NCBI GenBank assembly: GCA_033032865.1
Contig: JAWHQI010000075.1
Location: 186,001 to 250,000 of the forward strand
Direction of reading: 5' to 3'
Source: Dactylorhiza incarnata
Taxonomy: Eukaryota; Streptophyta; Magnoliopsida; Asparagales; Orchidaceae
Length of the DNA: 64,000 nt
In this document: piece after piece, positions 10,802 to 22,475 of the stretch
Layout: each line of letters starts with the position of its first letter
How positions within the stretch are numbered: the first letter of the stretch is position 1
Translations under genes and position numbers: made by a program
Notes under the pieces: generated by a model
What the model saw: only the letters and a program-made list of their open reading frames with translations
What the model was told of the DNA's origin: nothing
Database searches by the model: none

Positions 10802-13800
10802 GTAGGGGCCCCCACCTCAGTTCCTTGACTTGTTGTGCAGCAGCTTGGTTTGACTCGTACTTTCCTTCTATTACTTTACAGTACTCCTTTACTTCTGTTG
10901 TTTTCTTGCACCCTTTAGGCTGAGGCATTCTTTTCTTATGAATGCCTCAGGTCCAGGGTTGTAGCGGCCGCCGGAGTTCGAGTGGGAACGTACTGTTCGC
11001 TGTTGAGGCCTTCCCTCTTTAGTGGGTAAGGATACTGTTGGTTCAGTTTCTGTCGTGTAGCTTTTCTTTTGGACTGTTGATCTTTCCCTGCGGGTTCGTG
11101 TCAGATGTTGACGCCCGTACGGTTTTGCTTAGCTTACTTGCTTACGCTGCTGCTAGTTCTTTTTGCTGCTTAGTATTTTTGTACTCATTAACTCTGGGAA
11201 AAAGCTGATTTTGCTGTATATTAGCGCAGTTCCTTCGCTTTATAAAAGAAACTTATTTCTATAACTGTTTGACACATTTACTATTAAGTATCACCTATTT
11301 GCGAAACGTAAACCGAGGCGAAAATGATATTTATTATGTACTAAATTTAGACCGGCGATCGCCCTGGGGACGTCTCTAGTCTCCAGCGCCGCTAGGAATA
11401 AAATGAACCTACTTTCTTCCGTTGTATACGTATGTTTTTATAATGCGCGGCTTAGTAAACCGCAGGGCCGAGGGACACGGTCTCCTAACCCTAATTAAAT
11501 AAACCTTAAAAGATAATTCTTTTATTTATTCGTACCTTTTTGTAAAAGAACTAGCTCGTGTGAGTGCTCGCCTGAACGTCTGTAGTTGTCCCCTACAGGA
11601 CGTGGCATCATGACGCGTGGTTTCCCCTTAGCTCTGATAATATAAATTATTTCGGGAAAATACAGGTTGTGATAGATCATATGATATAAATGTTTATTTA
11701 ATGTATTTTCTGTCACACTTTTTACTGTACATTGATTAATTTAATAAAAATACTTAGGCCCCTCTACAGAAAAGGTGGTCAACATAAAAGTTGTAGCCCG
11801 TCGAGTCTACGTTATTTTAAAATTTGTTTCATCCCAAAAGGAGTTCTGTAGCTCCCTATAGGTCTATTTTGGTGGGACTGGTCCCTACTGTAGGACAGCC
11901 AACATTTCTTGAATAACATTTGATTGGTTTATGGGATTGACTTAAAAATTGAAACCTAGGCTATTTGTACCTACACCCATAATATATCCAAAGATGGGAA
12001 TTTTAAGAGAAACTGTTTCTAAGGTTTTTGTATTAATTTCATAAATCATTTTTTAATTAATTATTGGGTCAAAGGACCTCCAATGCCCTCCAAATTTTTG
12101 GGGGTACTTCTTAGGGTTATCACATGACCCTGGTAAAAATAACAGCACAATTGGGACTGATTTAGTTTGGAAATTGGGTAACCTAAGTTGGGTCTAATTA
12201 GGTCAAAATTAGGGCATGGTGTTTATCTTGGGGTATTGTGGTCAAATCTCCTCACCATGAGGTGAAACCTTGGCCACTGGTTTAGGATCACCTAAAACAC
12301 CCCCATGAGTGAGTTGGGGTGGTGTGGAGGTGGATATGACCTAGGACCCTAGATTTACCCCTTGGGGTGCATATAGAGCTTTGTGAAGGACATGTGGTCA
12401 AAATCTATAGAATGGTCAGGGAACTTGGTGGATAAGTTCATAGGGTGCAAATAGGCCCTATGTAATTTTATAAGAATTTTAGGAACAATTATTCCCTTGA
12501 AATAGGTCATAACCCCTTTAGGGAAATTCCTTATAAGAGAAATTTACATGCTTAAATGGTTTTGGATGATGATGAAACATTGGTAGTATCTTTATTATCA
12601 TGATATACACCTCCTGTAATTTTTGTGTATTTAATTGAATGATTTAACCAGTACTTCATTCACAAGGCATTTAAGTTGTCTTAGGCTTAAGTAAAATAAT
12701 TGAGGGTCCAATACTCTTTGATAAATTGTGCAAATTGGTGATAGGACATTTCAGAGCATTAGGAAGCTCTGTGAATTTTATATAATTTTTAGAGACTTAA
12801 ATGAGTAGGCTACTTCACAACTAATCTTATTTGAGGATTTCTTAAAGTATTTATTTAAGTGAAAAAATGATTTCCATAAATCCTGAAATTTAGTCAGTAG
12901 ACTTTTCTGATCAATATAAATGTCTGGTAATATTCCCATAATGTTTGGACAAATATTGTTGGTGGTTGCTTCTTTAATTTCTAATTTTGGTTAAATAGTC
13001 AATATTATAATTAGAGGACAATCCTTGATTGTAAAATTGTGACACTCTGGATTTACTGTTATTTTAGCATGATAGATTTATATTTATTTTATGGGAGCCA
13101 TATCATAAGAATACTTTACACTTCATGCTCATATTCATACTTGACAAATATTAGAGAAATGATAATAAATGCAAATAAGTAGGGAAAAATATGATTCTCT
13201 GGATTTAGTTTTGAAACATTATGATAGACCTCCAGTAAATATCTTGAGTCAATTGGATGAATATTTGGAGTACCTCTACTTATTAGCTTCATATAGTTAG
13301 TTTGGTCTGCGTATAGTAAAATGTGAAATTTGGATATTTAAGGGCCTACCGAGTGGAAGTGTCATGTAGTTGGTGTACATGGTCAGGTTGAAGAGATTGA
13401 AGGTCAACAAAAGGAGTTTAGGTGATGAGGGTGTGTTGGCGAGCTAAGAGTTAGGGTCGTGCTTGGGGTTGATGAAAGATCGTCTTCCCCCTAGCGTGTC
13501 ATAAACCACCTAGGGTTAATCCAAGTGTAATAATAAGGAGGGTGTTCTTATGGGTAGATACGAACAACACTAAGTGTCTTGAGAAAGGGAGCTTTGGGGT
13601 TTCATCCCATTGTGGTTCCTAGTACCGTAGCGAGCCCCCCCAAAGGGTAATCCTCGGGAAGTCCAAGATTAACCATAAATTGTAGGGATAAGTTGATGTA
13701 CAAGATTAACTTAATAATACACTCACTCACACTCCGTTATCACGAGTATATTAGTCAGTTTGGTCTTAGGAGCGGTAGGCTCGGAGGTTGTAGCGGCAGA

Positions 13801-15051
13801 CTAATTAGTCTGGTGAGTTTGTGACTCAGTAAGGTTATTGATGACGGGCAGGTTGGCCCGGGGAGCCTATGGCTCGGAGATAGATAGTAGAACATGTTTG
13901 CATGTTTACGAAGGTGGTGGGTCTTCGGTATTGGACGGTCGTTCACACCGACGTCAATACGTTGACTCGGCAAGTGTGGAATTTGCACTTAGCCATAAAA
14001 GTCTGGTGGTTCAGCCAGTAAGAGTATGCAGATGCTCCGCAGTTTTGCGTTGAGGCATACGATAGGTCTAGGTTAGGTAGTTTGAATACCAACCTAGAGG
14101 TGGGCGAGGCCCAACCCACCGCTTCCGTTTGCCACTATGGGAGTATCCTGGGAGTCTAGCAAGCTCCAAAAAGGGGAACTAAGGGTCTGTGCGCATAGAG
14201 TCGAAGTGTGTGAGTTGCACTTGTATGAACATAGCATAAACTGCATAACTTTGCATGTCATGGCATAAGCATTGCATTTCAACCCCTACCACTATCGTAT
14301 AAATTGGTTATGGGACTTTTTATACGATAGGCTCTGCTAAACGACCCCTTGGATTATAGGTTTGTATGGGCATTCCTATAAGTCAATGGTTACTTTTATA
14401 TTTTATACTTGTCTTTACTTACCATACTTTACTTGCTCTTTACAATGCGTTATTTGCTGCTTCAATTATATATATAATCACATGTGTAGTGTAGAACATT
14501 TCCTGTAGACTAGATCCGCTGTCATCTGCTTTTGTTTATACCACTTGTTGTCCTCCGCTTCATCCCTCCCGCACGGTGCCTAGGAGCCTTTGGGGGTGGG
14601 GTGGAGAACATAAGGCTTAGACTTTTTGAATAATGGTCAGTGGACCTTATCATTTTATGGGATCGATGAGACGCAGCAACACCAGAGGCCGGAGCAGATG
14701 GAGGCGGGCCAGTCTAGTACAGGAGCTCCAGTTTCAGGATCAGTGAGTGATTATTAGTTAGCTTCCGCGAGTGATCTTGTAGTGAGGATATGATGTTCAG
14801 GGCATGAGCCTCTTTATTATTGTAACATTTTGTTATTTCAGTTATACCATGTGGACATTTACGTATATATATAGCATGTGATTGTGGACTTGAACTTCAT
14901 TTTGTTCATTTATGCTTTTCTTCTTCTGTGATCAATATGGCCGGCAGGATCGAATTTTTGTAGTGGCGACCTTCCCTAGTGAAGGTGTCACCGCAAAGCG
15001 GTGGTTCTGGGCATAAGACCCGGGTTTTTGAAGGAAAAAAAGGGTCTTACA
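10802..15051 (+). repeat. T1: non-coding sequence ending as a Tekay/Del-like LTR
   Basis: About 4.25 kb without a supportable ORF. It ends GGGTCTTACA at 15042-15051, the kind of terminus seen on Tekay/Del Ty3 LTRs (starts TGTAA.ACCC, ends GGGT.TTACA). The 13720-14300 stretch, with GGCTCGG-type motifs and ATGGCATAAGCATTGCAT-like sequence, also resembles such LTRs. I found no matching left terminus or TSD; element A may have split it, with the rest left of the window. Family assignment is from memory and uncertain. Confidence 0.4.
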
Positions 15052-15956
15052 CGGGCTAACTGCTGCGGGTTTCCCAGACATGTGGCTCCACTCTTGTCCA
15101 CGCAGACTTGGAGATGGTCAAGGAAGTTCATTCTAATCAAAGGATTGCCAGCTTGAAAAAGCCTAACCGCAGTTGGCGAGTAGCTCCCCGTGATTTCAAA
15201 GAAAGTATGCAGAATGAAGGTCCCTCGAGGTTTTTTATAAGCTTCAGAACAAACTGGGAGCGGTCTAAGGCTATAACTAATATTCTCGAAATTTTCTCGA
15301 GATTTAAAAATATGCGGGGATCATGTTTACCCAGAAGACCGCTTCCTGGGTAATGCCTCTCTCAGACCAGGTGGTTTGCTGCATCAAGTCGCCCAGCTCT
15401 AGAACTAACAGGTCTCTCGGTCCAGCCTGAACAAACTGGGCGGACTAACAATATCTAGACCTCCTCCCAGGATTGAAGACTACCAAGGCGCGAAGTCCAG
15501 AAGACAAGCCGCGGTCTCAGGTCATAGACCGCCCGGGCTGCATCATAACCTTGGTTGCAGCGCACTTCAACTTTGGCCAGTACAGATCAGGAGATAAAGC
15601 CGCCAAGCCGCGCGGCTTATTTCTTTTTCCTTTCTGTATCCCGTCACCCCCTGCCCGATTCTCCTGTACGCGGGCAGGCAGTTATTTTATCCCTGCCCAT
15701 TTGGGCAGGCCCCCGAGCCTATAAATAGGGGGCGGCGATGTTCCCAAGACACACACACTCGAAGCCAGGAGCTCGCTTGTCTGAGCTACGATCTCGAATT
15801 AACTGTCTTGCGACTTGTCTGTCCGGTCGGCTTCATATGTAACTCGCTGTAACCGCTTCACTTTAATCAAAGGAAAGCCCGTCACAAGAGTGGCATTTGC
15901 CATGACGGGTGAATTCTGGCCTCGACTGCTGCCAGCAGTCTAATCAACTTACATCA
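15052..15956 (+). repeat. Ty3 (Tat/Ogre-like?) LTR promoter segment
   Basis: No coding sequence. Inverted GGGCAG/CTGCCC motifs (about 15655-15712) sit just upstream of CCTATAAATAGGGGG (TATA box about 15720-15727), followed by a CA-repeat leader. This is the U3-TATA-R layout of a large plant LTR. Exact ends, TSD and primer site are not visible, so it is a fragment or solo LTR of uncertain lineage. Confidence 0.4.
15720..15727 (+). promoter_or_regulatory. TATA box in LTR-like segment
   Basis: TATAAATA follows a GC-rich block of inverted GGGCAG motifs, consistent with an LTR promoter on the plus strand. Confidence 0.5.
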
Positions 15957-16244
15957 TTAAGTCGGATAGTAACTGATAGCTTGCAATCCTTCACTTTCCC
16001 TGCTTTTCAAGCAGTGATCGTGGAGGCACATTTTCGGCCTCAATAACTCTGCTCTGGGGACTAAAGTTTGTGTTACTGTCCCACTAGCATCTTTTCTCAC
16101 TAGGACTGAGGGACCTGAAATAATGAAATTAAAAATGTCTTTATCAACAGAGTTCATATATATCTTTATTCTGGCCTTCCAGAGTGTAAATTTATTCATG
16201 TTACACATTGGTGGTCTTGTTGATGCATAGTCCTTAGAACTCAT
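15957..16244 (-). pseudogene. Truncated Copia gag start (element G)
   Basis: A 95-codon minus ORF starts at 16244, about 100 bp inside the LTR/PBS junction. Its N-terminus has the pattern seen at the start of plant Copia Gag, with an LWKARIKIYM segment near residues 21-30; the Gag starts of C2 (39600) and E (62224) have the same arrangement. The later residues drift from the family and the element stops at the junction with the LTR-like DNA at 15956, so protease and pol are gone. Confidence 0.6.
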
Positions 16245-16340
16245 TTTTCTTTATAAAATAGTTTTAGATAATTTAAAATAAAGAAATAAGAGTGAGGAGA
16301 ACTTTTGATCAACGTGTTGACCTTATAATGATCAACCTCC

Positions 16341-16351
16341 CTCCGATACCA
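16341..16351 (-). other. Element G primer-binding site (tRNA-iMet type)
   Basis: The minus strand reads TGGTATCGGAG, one mismatch from the common Copia PBS TGGTATCAGAG, 2 bp from the LTR terminus at 16354. Confidence 0.75.
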
Positions 16352-16353
16352 AT

Positions 16354-18060
16354 TGAAAGTGCACAGTGTGATTCTGAGTATTCTCTAGAGGGGGGTGAAT
16401 TGAGTTTTAAATCTTTTATGCCCTAGTTATGCACACACAATAAAAATACTAAATGTTATGTAATCATCAACACCAAAAGAAGAATAAAGTAATCACATAA
16501 AATAGAAAATAGAAAATCTGTAAACTAGATAGCACAAAAATTCAATGCAGAAGACATAATTTTATTGTGGTTCCCCAAAATGTGGGTAGTCCACCCTTCT
16601 ACCTCCCTGGTAGGATTGCACTAACTGTGCCTTGGTCTTTTGATATTGAGATTCTCAAAACCACTGAGTCTTTTGATGAGGAGACTCTTAGAACCACAGA
16701 GTCTTTTGATAAGCAGACGATTAGAACCATTAAATCCTTTGGAACAGAGATTTTTAAAACTCTTTTACAGTTGGATAATAAGAACAGTAGAATGAGAAAA
16801 AAGAAGAGAAAAGAATTCTTCAGTAAGAATCCTTCAGAAGTTGTCTCTTTGAATGATGTAGCTTCTGTTTATCTCATGATCTGAATATGATGAACCCTTG
16901 CTTAAGATAGTGATGATTGCAAGGGTTATAAGCTTGATCCTATTTCTCTGAGCACTTTTGTTGACTTGCTACCATGTGATGAGAAAGAAGAGGCAACAGT
17001 ATTCTTATTCTCTTTTCCTGTGCAGACTTAAGGCTGAAGGAAGGAAGAAGGAGAAGCCCTATTTAGACAGACTAAAATATATGATCAGCTGTTCTTGTGT
17101 GTTTTCTTTCTTTCTCAGCATATTTATTCTCTATCATTTGGGTTTGAATTTCTTTCTTATTCTGGACTGTCCTTAGAAGGAATGCCCATTGGACAATTGA
17201 TGTTTCCTTCTATTTTTGTTCCGGACCTGTCCATCTGATTTGAATAAACTTCCAAGAATGTTTTTGTTGCATCTTTGGAATTCTCCATTCCTTTCTTGGC
17301 AATAAATGAGTCGTTGGAAAATAGTCTTCAACTTTGTAGACCTTCTGAAAAGGCATTAGAAAGGACAGAAGAAAACCTTCTATTTCTGACTTTACTCGAA
17401 GCTGCGTCGACTTCAGCTTTCGTCGTATCGACGCACCTCTAAGTTCTTATAGAAGTAGATTCAAATTCCTTCTTAGCTCTGGCTGAACTCAGATGTCGAC
17501 ATTGCGTCGAGTTCTTATCGACATATCCGTCGAGTTGAAGACTTGAATTTGAACTTCATCTTCTGCGTCTACTTGAAGTCGAAGTTGTGTCGACTTCTAA
17601 GATGGCCTCGACAGGCTCTTCCTTCTGCAACGAGTTCATTTTGAAGGTGCATCGACTTCTGATATAGCTTTGACAAGCACTTTTCTTTCTGAATCGAGTT
17701 TATTTCGAAGTTGCGTCGACTTCTGATATAGCTTTGACAGGCTCTGTCTTCTACGTCGAGATCAGTTTGACATTGCGTCGACTTCACTTATACTTTGACA
17801 TACAGATTAAGTTACTTCAACTTTCAGTCAGAGTTATGTCGACATCTAGTCAAAGTTGCGTCGTCATCTATTCGACGTAAGTCTTAACTTTACTGAATTT
17901 TTGCTTCTCTTAGGCCTGGTCTTGTAACACTAGGTGAATGTGATATCCTAGGACATCTAATGACCATCTTACTCTTTCTATACAATGTGGGTAATATAAC
18001 TTAACTAATGAAATCACTGTAAGTAATTTGTTAGATAAATCACAATGGATTTTCCCAACA
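16354..18060 (-). repeat. Element G 5' LTR (Copia)
   Basis: 1,707 bp from TGAAAGTG to TTCCCAACA on the plus strand, so on the coding strand it runs TGTTGGGAA...CTTTCA as in other Copia LTRs here. A cluster of GTCGAC/CGTCGA motifs lies at 17395-17880, a TATA-like CTAAATAGGGC (minus) near 17056-17067, and a roughly 39-bp degenerate tandem repeat at about 16620-16770 near the PBS end. No TSD can be checked because the other end is lost. Confidence 0.7.
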
Positions 18061-18689
18061 GCGCCTCAATGAGAGGATGATAGTGGCTAAGTTTTCCAAG
18101 CCACAGACTATATTGCAAATCATTGACAACTTTTTGCCCATTATAGAAGTGGCATGGGTTATAACAAGAAAGTAGAGGCAACGAAAGGAAATGATGGAAA
18201 AGATAAAGTACAATAGACCATTTTCCAAAAGGTGCTTCTTGCATCCAACAATTATGAGCATGACAACATGTAAGTTCACTTGAAAATGGATGTTCCTCCA
18301 ATGGGGATAGAAATTCTCCTCACTGGAAAGGAAGGAAAGACCTTGGGTCTAGTGTACTTAAAGCTCCACATGAAGAAATACAAATGAAGCATCATGGGTC
18401 ATTTGTATTTGGTTCAACATCACCAACGCCATCAACTAAAGGCAGGGAAAAGGCCATTCTGTAAAAGCATGTCCCTTAAATGAATCTTGTGGCTATGCAG
18501 TCCATTCCACATCAAACACACATCCACAATATCCTTCGGTGGAATGCAAAGAATGACAATGCCTACTCTCCTGAACATGAGCTTGCACATTAAGTACCCA
18601 AAACTGTTCTGAAGAGAAGGTAAAACAGGTTTGAGTGACGTGTTGTGGTAAGGTAGATCACTTTGCCTTGGACTGTTGGTATAGTCCTA
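18061..18689. other. Unassigned segment right of LTR G
   Basis: About 630 bp I cannot assign. It holds two overlapping minus ORFs (18014-18301, 95 codons; 18040-18279, 79 codons), both running into the LTR, and several stop-interrupted minus frames up to about 18600. This could be a decayed gene or transposon fragment on the minus strand. I name no function. Confidence 0.3.
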
Positions 18690-19166
18690 CAGTGCCACAG
18701 GCTAAGAAAGCCAATTTAGTTAGTGCATTTTTAGTCAAAAATCTATTCCAGAAGCTAACAAGAACCAAGGGCCCAAGGTTGGTTGGGTTCCTAAGGTAAA
18801 TTACGTCTTTCTTGAAGGTATGCCCAAAGGCCAATCACATGCCTATATGGTATTTGGACAGTGGATGTTCCAAACATATGACTGGAATAAGAAGCCTTCT
18901 GAAGGAATATGCCCCAGTGAAAAATGGACCAAAAATTATCTTTGGAGGTTCAGATAGAGGGGTTACAAAAGGCTATGGTATGATCTCCAATGGCATAGTC
19001 TCCTTCACAAAAGTATCCTATGGAAAGGGGTTGCAATACAAGGTCGTAAACATAAGTCAACTATATGACTTGGGTTATGTGATTGAATTCCACAAGGATA
19101 AGTGCCTTTTCCAAAAGTCAATTGACTTGGAGACAATCCTCTCAGGCACTAGGAGTGGAAATGTTT
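18690..19166 (+). pseudogene. Copia Gag C-terminus and protease fragment (element H)
   Basis: Plus strand. First comes a Gag tail with a GWVPK-type motif (about 18770-18800), then, from 18812 in another frame, a Copia protease core with the DSGCSKHMTG active-site block near residues 16-25 and the usual downstream sequence to about residue 115. The frame breaks at 19167, where a TGTAACACCC terminus begins, so H was cut by T2. A frame change near 18810 also disables it. Continuation to the right was not found. Confidence 0.75.
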
Positions 19167-20548
19167 TGTAACACCCTTGCCCGTGCAAAGAAATATAACA
19201 GTAGGTCCGGCCGGGACCACACGCCATATTAAATGTGCAAACTAAAGAGTTACGAAATAGTAAAATCAACCTACAACATTTAAGAGTTACAATCTAACGG
19301 AAGCATAAAATTATCTTGAACTAGACTGTCCACAACACCAACTAGGAATGACTGATATATACATAAAACAATCATAAGGACAAAACATAATGTTCACAAC
19401 AAAGTGTTTATCATATTACATGGTTTACAGGCATCGGCTCGTAGGCCGGCAATACATGAAATATAAACACTAAAAAGGGTTGGCCTTCAAGGACCAGCTC
19501 AGCAATGGGCTTCACTCAGCTATTTCCCGCCCGACTCACCAACACCTACACAATTACAGTCCACAAAGATGTGGGAAAAAAAACACCGGCAAGCTTTAGA
19601 TGACCAAATGGTATAACGACCCCACGCCATTCCCGGGGCGGTGTTACTCCTTCCCTGCAAGTCAGCAGTATAGCAACATATATCACAAAAAGAAAGTGCA
19701 ACTAACACAATCGATATGTGCACAATTACTACAAACGTTGGCACGCCCGACCACACGTTTCATGCTCTCATGGCACACTATCGGTGTACTCCCCGAGTCC
19801 CACCTCCATCCTCAGTTATACAAACTTAGATGGTAATTGAGCTACTATCGGTCAAGCCATTATGCTTCTCGGACTTTCTTCCAAGATGACACGGTGCACC
19901 GAGGGGCAACCTCTTCAACGACCAGCATGGAATGTGTTCGGATCTGCCTTGTCTGGCTCAATCATCATGAACAACCATCATGTTGCAGGTACAACTTCAC
20001 TCCGGCCCATAAAATCAGACAACCACTTCCAGGTCATCAACACAGCCACAGGGGTAATTTCCAATCACACCAAGCGATATCTGGTATCACTAGCGATAAT
20101 GCCGGCGTTAGGGTTAATTATAGGCGTTAGAAAATAGAACACCATCATCCCGAAATATAAGTGTTTCATGCTGTTGTTCTACAGCAAAGTATACAACCCA
20201 CTATACTTCATTCAAGTTATACAAAATATCATAATAAGCACGGTGTCTTCTCCATCATGCAATTCAACCATCACCAATTCAAACTAACCTATTGCAGATG
20301 GGTTTCACACAGCATGCCTATATCCGTACACGAATCATATTCTATATGCATTTCATACTAGGGATGGATAACATCTACCTGGTGAAAGTATATCCTTTTC
20401 CTAATTAGTGAAGGAGGCACTTCCATGCAATATGATAACAACATAATATAGGACTAGCATGTCCTAGTATCAAGAAGAAGGATTGTTACCCTTGACGATC
20501 ACTTTGGCACCATGAATCCACAAATGATCTAGATGGAATGGATCGTAG
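19167..20548 (-). repeat. T2: Tekay/Del-like LTR sequence interrupting H
   Basis: Starts TGTAACACCC directly after the broken Copia protease frame. About 1.4 kb of non-coding DNA with GGGGCGG and GCCCGAC blocks and no supportable ORF. The terminus matches the inverted end type of Tekay/Del LTRs. Neither the right end nor a TSD was found; the segment runs to the LTR start at 20549. Confidence 0.4.
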
Positions 20549-21316
20549 TGTTGGAACATGTTCTTCTGCATCTCCAAGGTTTGAGAATAACAAATCCTAT
20601 GTGTATTTGATCTTGTGTGTTTAAGTGTGAAGAAAACAAGTCCATATGACTCAAGGATAACATAAGAAGGTTGCCCCCAAGTTTGAAGCCAGAATTCGAA
20701 CATGTACACTAGCGCCGGCGGTAGCACCTAGCGCAGGCGCTAACTTTGATTAGAACAATTTCAGGAGCAATTTTAGAAGGCGATAGTGCCAGGCGGGAGC
20801 GGATAGCGCTAGTGGTAGCACGTGATTTTTTGAAAGGTTTTCTTGGAATGAAGATACACACACAGAATATTGCCGAATCCAGGATAGCGCTGACGGTAGC
20901 TCTAGCGCAGATGCTGGCTCAAAGGCTATAAATAAGACCCCTCTTCTCTCATTTTATAGACACAAGTTTGAGAGAGGTTAAGTGCTAAAATTCCAAAGCC
21001 ATATTCTGCCGAGAAGTGATCTCCCACCAAATTTCTGTGAATTTCTGAAGGAGGATTTCTTTACGCCGGATCCAAATGACTACCGCTTCAACAACGCTTA
21101 GTCTACAGCGGTTCTTCGTCTCCAACTTCATAAGTTCTTCAAGAGAGAGTTTATAATATTGTTGTTCCTTTCATTCTTGTAATCACTTAGTAAATTTGCC
21201 TCGTGTTGGCGACTAGGTCTGGGTAGGACATAGGGAAGAAATTCACCTCGTGTTGGCAACTAGGTCTAGGGTGTAGATCTAGAGGATGCTCGAGGCCGTG
21301 TCCATGGGAGGATTGG
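20549..21316 (+). repeat. SIRE-like Copia LTR, left arm of palindrome
   Basis: Starts TGTTGGAACATG and is related to the LTR of element F (45789-46970, minus), sharing GAGAATAACAAATCCTA-type sequence and the CTCGAGGCC block. Contents: GCGCTA/TAGCGC-type palindromes (20705-20905), a TATA box CTATAAATAAG near 20926-20936, and two copies of a CCTCGTGTTGG block near 21200 and 21248. It is the plus-oriented half of the inverted repeat with 21345-21811. Confidence 0.75.
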
Positions 21317-21344
21317 TTCAGGATACGGCCTCAAGCCGCTCTAT
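21317..21344. other. Loop of the LTR palindrome
   Basis: 28 bp separating the arms; flanking bases GGATTGG and CCAATCC pair directly across it. Confidence 0.75.
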
Positions 21345-21811
21345 CCAATCCTCCCTTCGACACGGCCTCGAGCACCCCCTAGATCTACACCCTATACCTA
21401 GTTGCCAACACGAGGTGAATTTCTGCCCTATGTCTTATCCAGACCTAGTCGCCAACACGAGGCGAATTTACTAAGCGATTACAAGAATGAAAGGAACAAT
21501 AATACAAAAAACTCCCTCTTGAAGAACTTCTGAAGTTGGAGATGAAGAACCACTGTAGAATAAGCATTGTTGAAGCGGTCATCATTCGGATCTGGCGTGA
21601 AGAATTCCTCCTTCAGAAATTCACAGAACTTTGAGGGGAGATCACTTTTCGCTAGAATAAGGCTCTAGAATTTTAGCACTCAACCTCTCTCAAACTTGTG
21701 TCTATAAAACGGGAGAAAGGGGGGTCTTATTTATAGACCTTGAGCTAGCGCCTACGCTAGCGCTACCGCCGACGCTATCCTGGATTAGAGAATATTCTGC
21801 TTGTGCGTATT
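21345..21811 (-). repeat. SIRE-like Copia LTR, right arm of palindrome
   Basis: Inverted, diverged copy of about 20870-21316. The CTCGAGGCC block, the GTTGGCAACTAGG block, the TATA segment (about 21723-21737) and the palindromes (21745-21780) all recur in reverse. It ends where C1a begins at 21812, so the outer part of this LTR was displaced. Confidence 0.75.
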
Positions 21812-22029
21812 TGATAGTTTATAGGTAGTAGTCTAGATCACCTAGAGGGTGGGGGGTGAATAGGTCACTTTCTTTTCTTGCTTCTTTAACCTAGTTGTTT
21901 TTAGTGAGTATAAAGATTATAAGCAATCACACAGAAAGCACACAAGCATATATAGAGGTTCCTCAAGACAGGGTGTCTTGAGTAGTCCTCCCCCCCCCCT
22001 TCACCCTTCTAACAATGAGTTAGACAGGG

Positions 22030-22185
22030 CCAACACTTCCAATTCAGCTTCAAGAGCTTGCAACTCAAATTCCTCAGAATCTCTCAGGTTTTCTCCAAAC
22101 CTTACCTCAGGCTCAACAACCCTACAAACTCAGAGTTCTCCAACTCCTACAACTCAGAAATCTCCTGATTTCCTACCTCAGACCT
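22030..22185 (-). other. C1a hairpin-unit array in LTR
   Basis: Read on the minus strand, units of about 22 nt each contain a short perfect stem with a 4-nt loop, followed by CTGAG. Examples are GAAATC/GATTTC, GAGTT/AACTC, AGGTTT/AAACCT and GATTC/GAATT. Stem sequence differs between units while pairing is kept. The array lies about 220 bp from the PBS-proximal LTR end. Confidence 0.7.
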
Positions 22186-22189
22186 ATCA

Positions 22190-22305
22190 AGAAAGGATTG
22201 GTGCAGAAGAAAAAGAAAACTCACCAGGTATAGTACATATCAGTGGGATTACAGACATGTACTATACCTGATGAGTTTTATTTTTCTTCTGCACCAATCC
22301 TTTCT
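22190..22305. repeat. Fold-back inside the C1a LTR
   Basis: Arms of about 48 bp (22190-22238 and 22256-22305) are inverted copies. The AGAAAGGATTGGTGCAGAAG side pairs with CTTCTGCACCAATCCTTTCT across a loop of about 18 bp. The right arm belongs to the segment duplicated from the extra ORF. Confidence 0.85.
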
Positions 22306-22475
22306 TGCTCCCCCTTACTTGGTGCATTATCACTTTCCTTAGCAGGAGATTCCTTCTGTTACTCCCCCCGGATGAAGGATCATCATTGTCCTAATCATCT
22401 TCCCAAGAATCTGCTGGTTTTTGAGGGATTAGCTTGATTCTTTGCTCTAGCTTGAAAATGAATAAATCAATCTCA
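22240..22475 (-). repeat. Extra-ORF segment duplicated inside the C1a LTR
   Basis: Roughly 235 bp closely match 24640-24875 of the same element, which codes for part of the extra ORF. Shared blocks include ACATGTACTATACCTGATGA and GATGAAGGATCATCATTGTC. The segment is absent from the shorter C1b LTR. Confidence 0.8.

Noticed and set aside
10802..15051. Host gene in the 4-kb gap right of element A
   Set aside because: Only short ORFs of at most about 80 codons, high AT content and an LTR-like terminus; no exon-like pattern or protein similarity recognised.
21978..22271. 97-codon serine/proline-rich plus ORF
   Set aside because: Antisense to the hairpin array of the C1a LTR; its composition is produced by the repeat.
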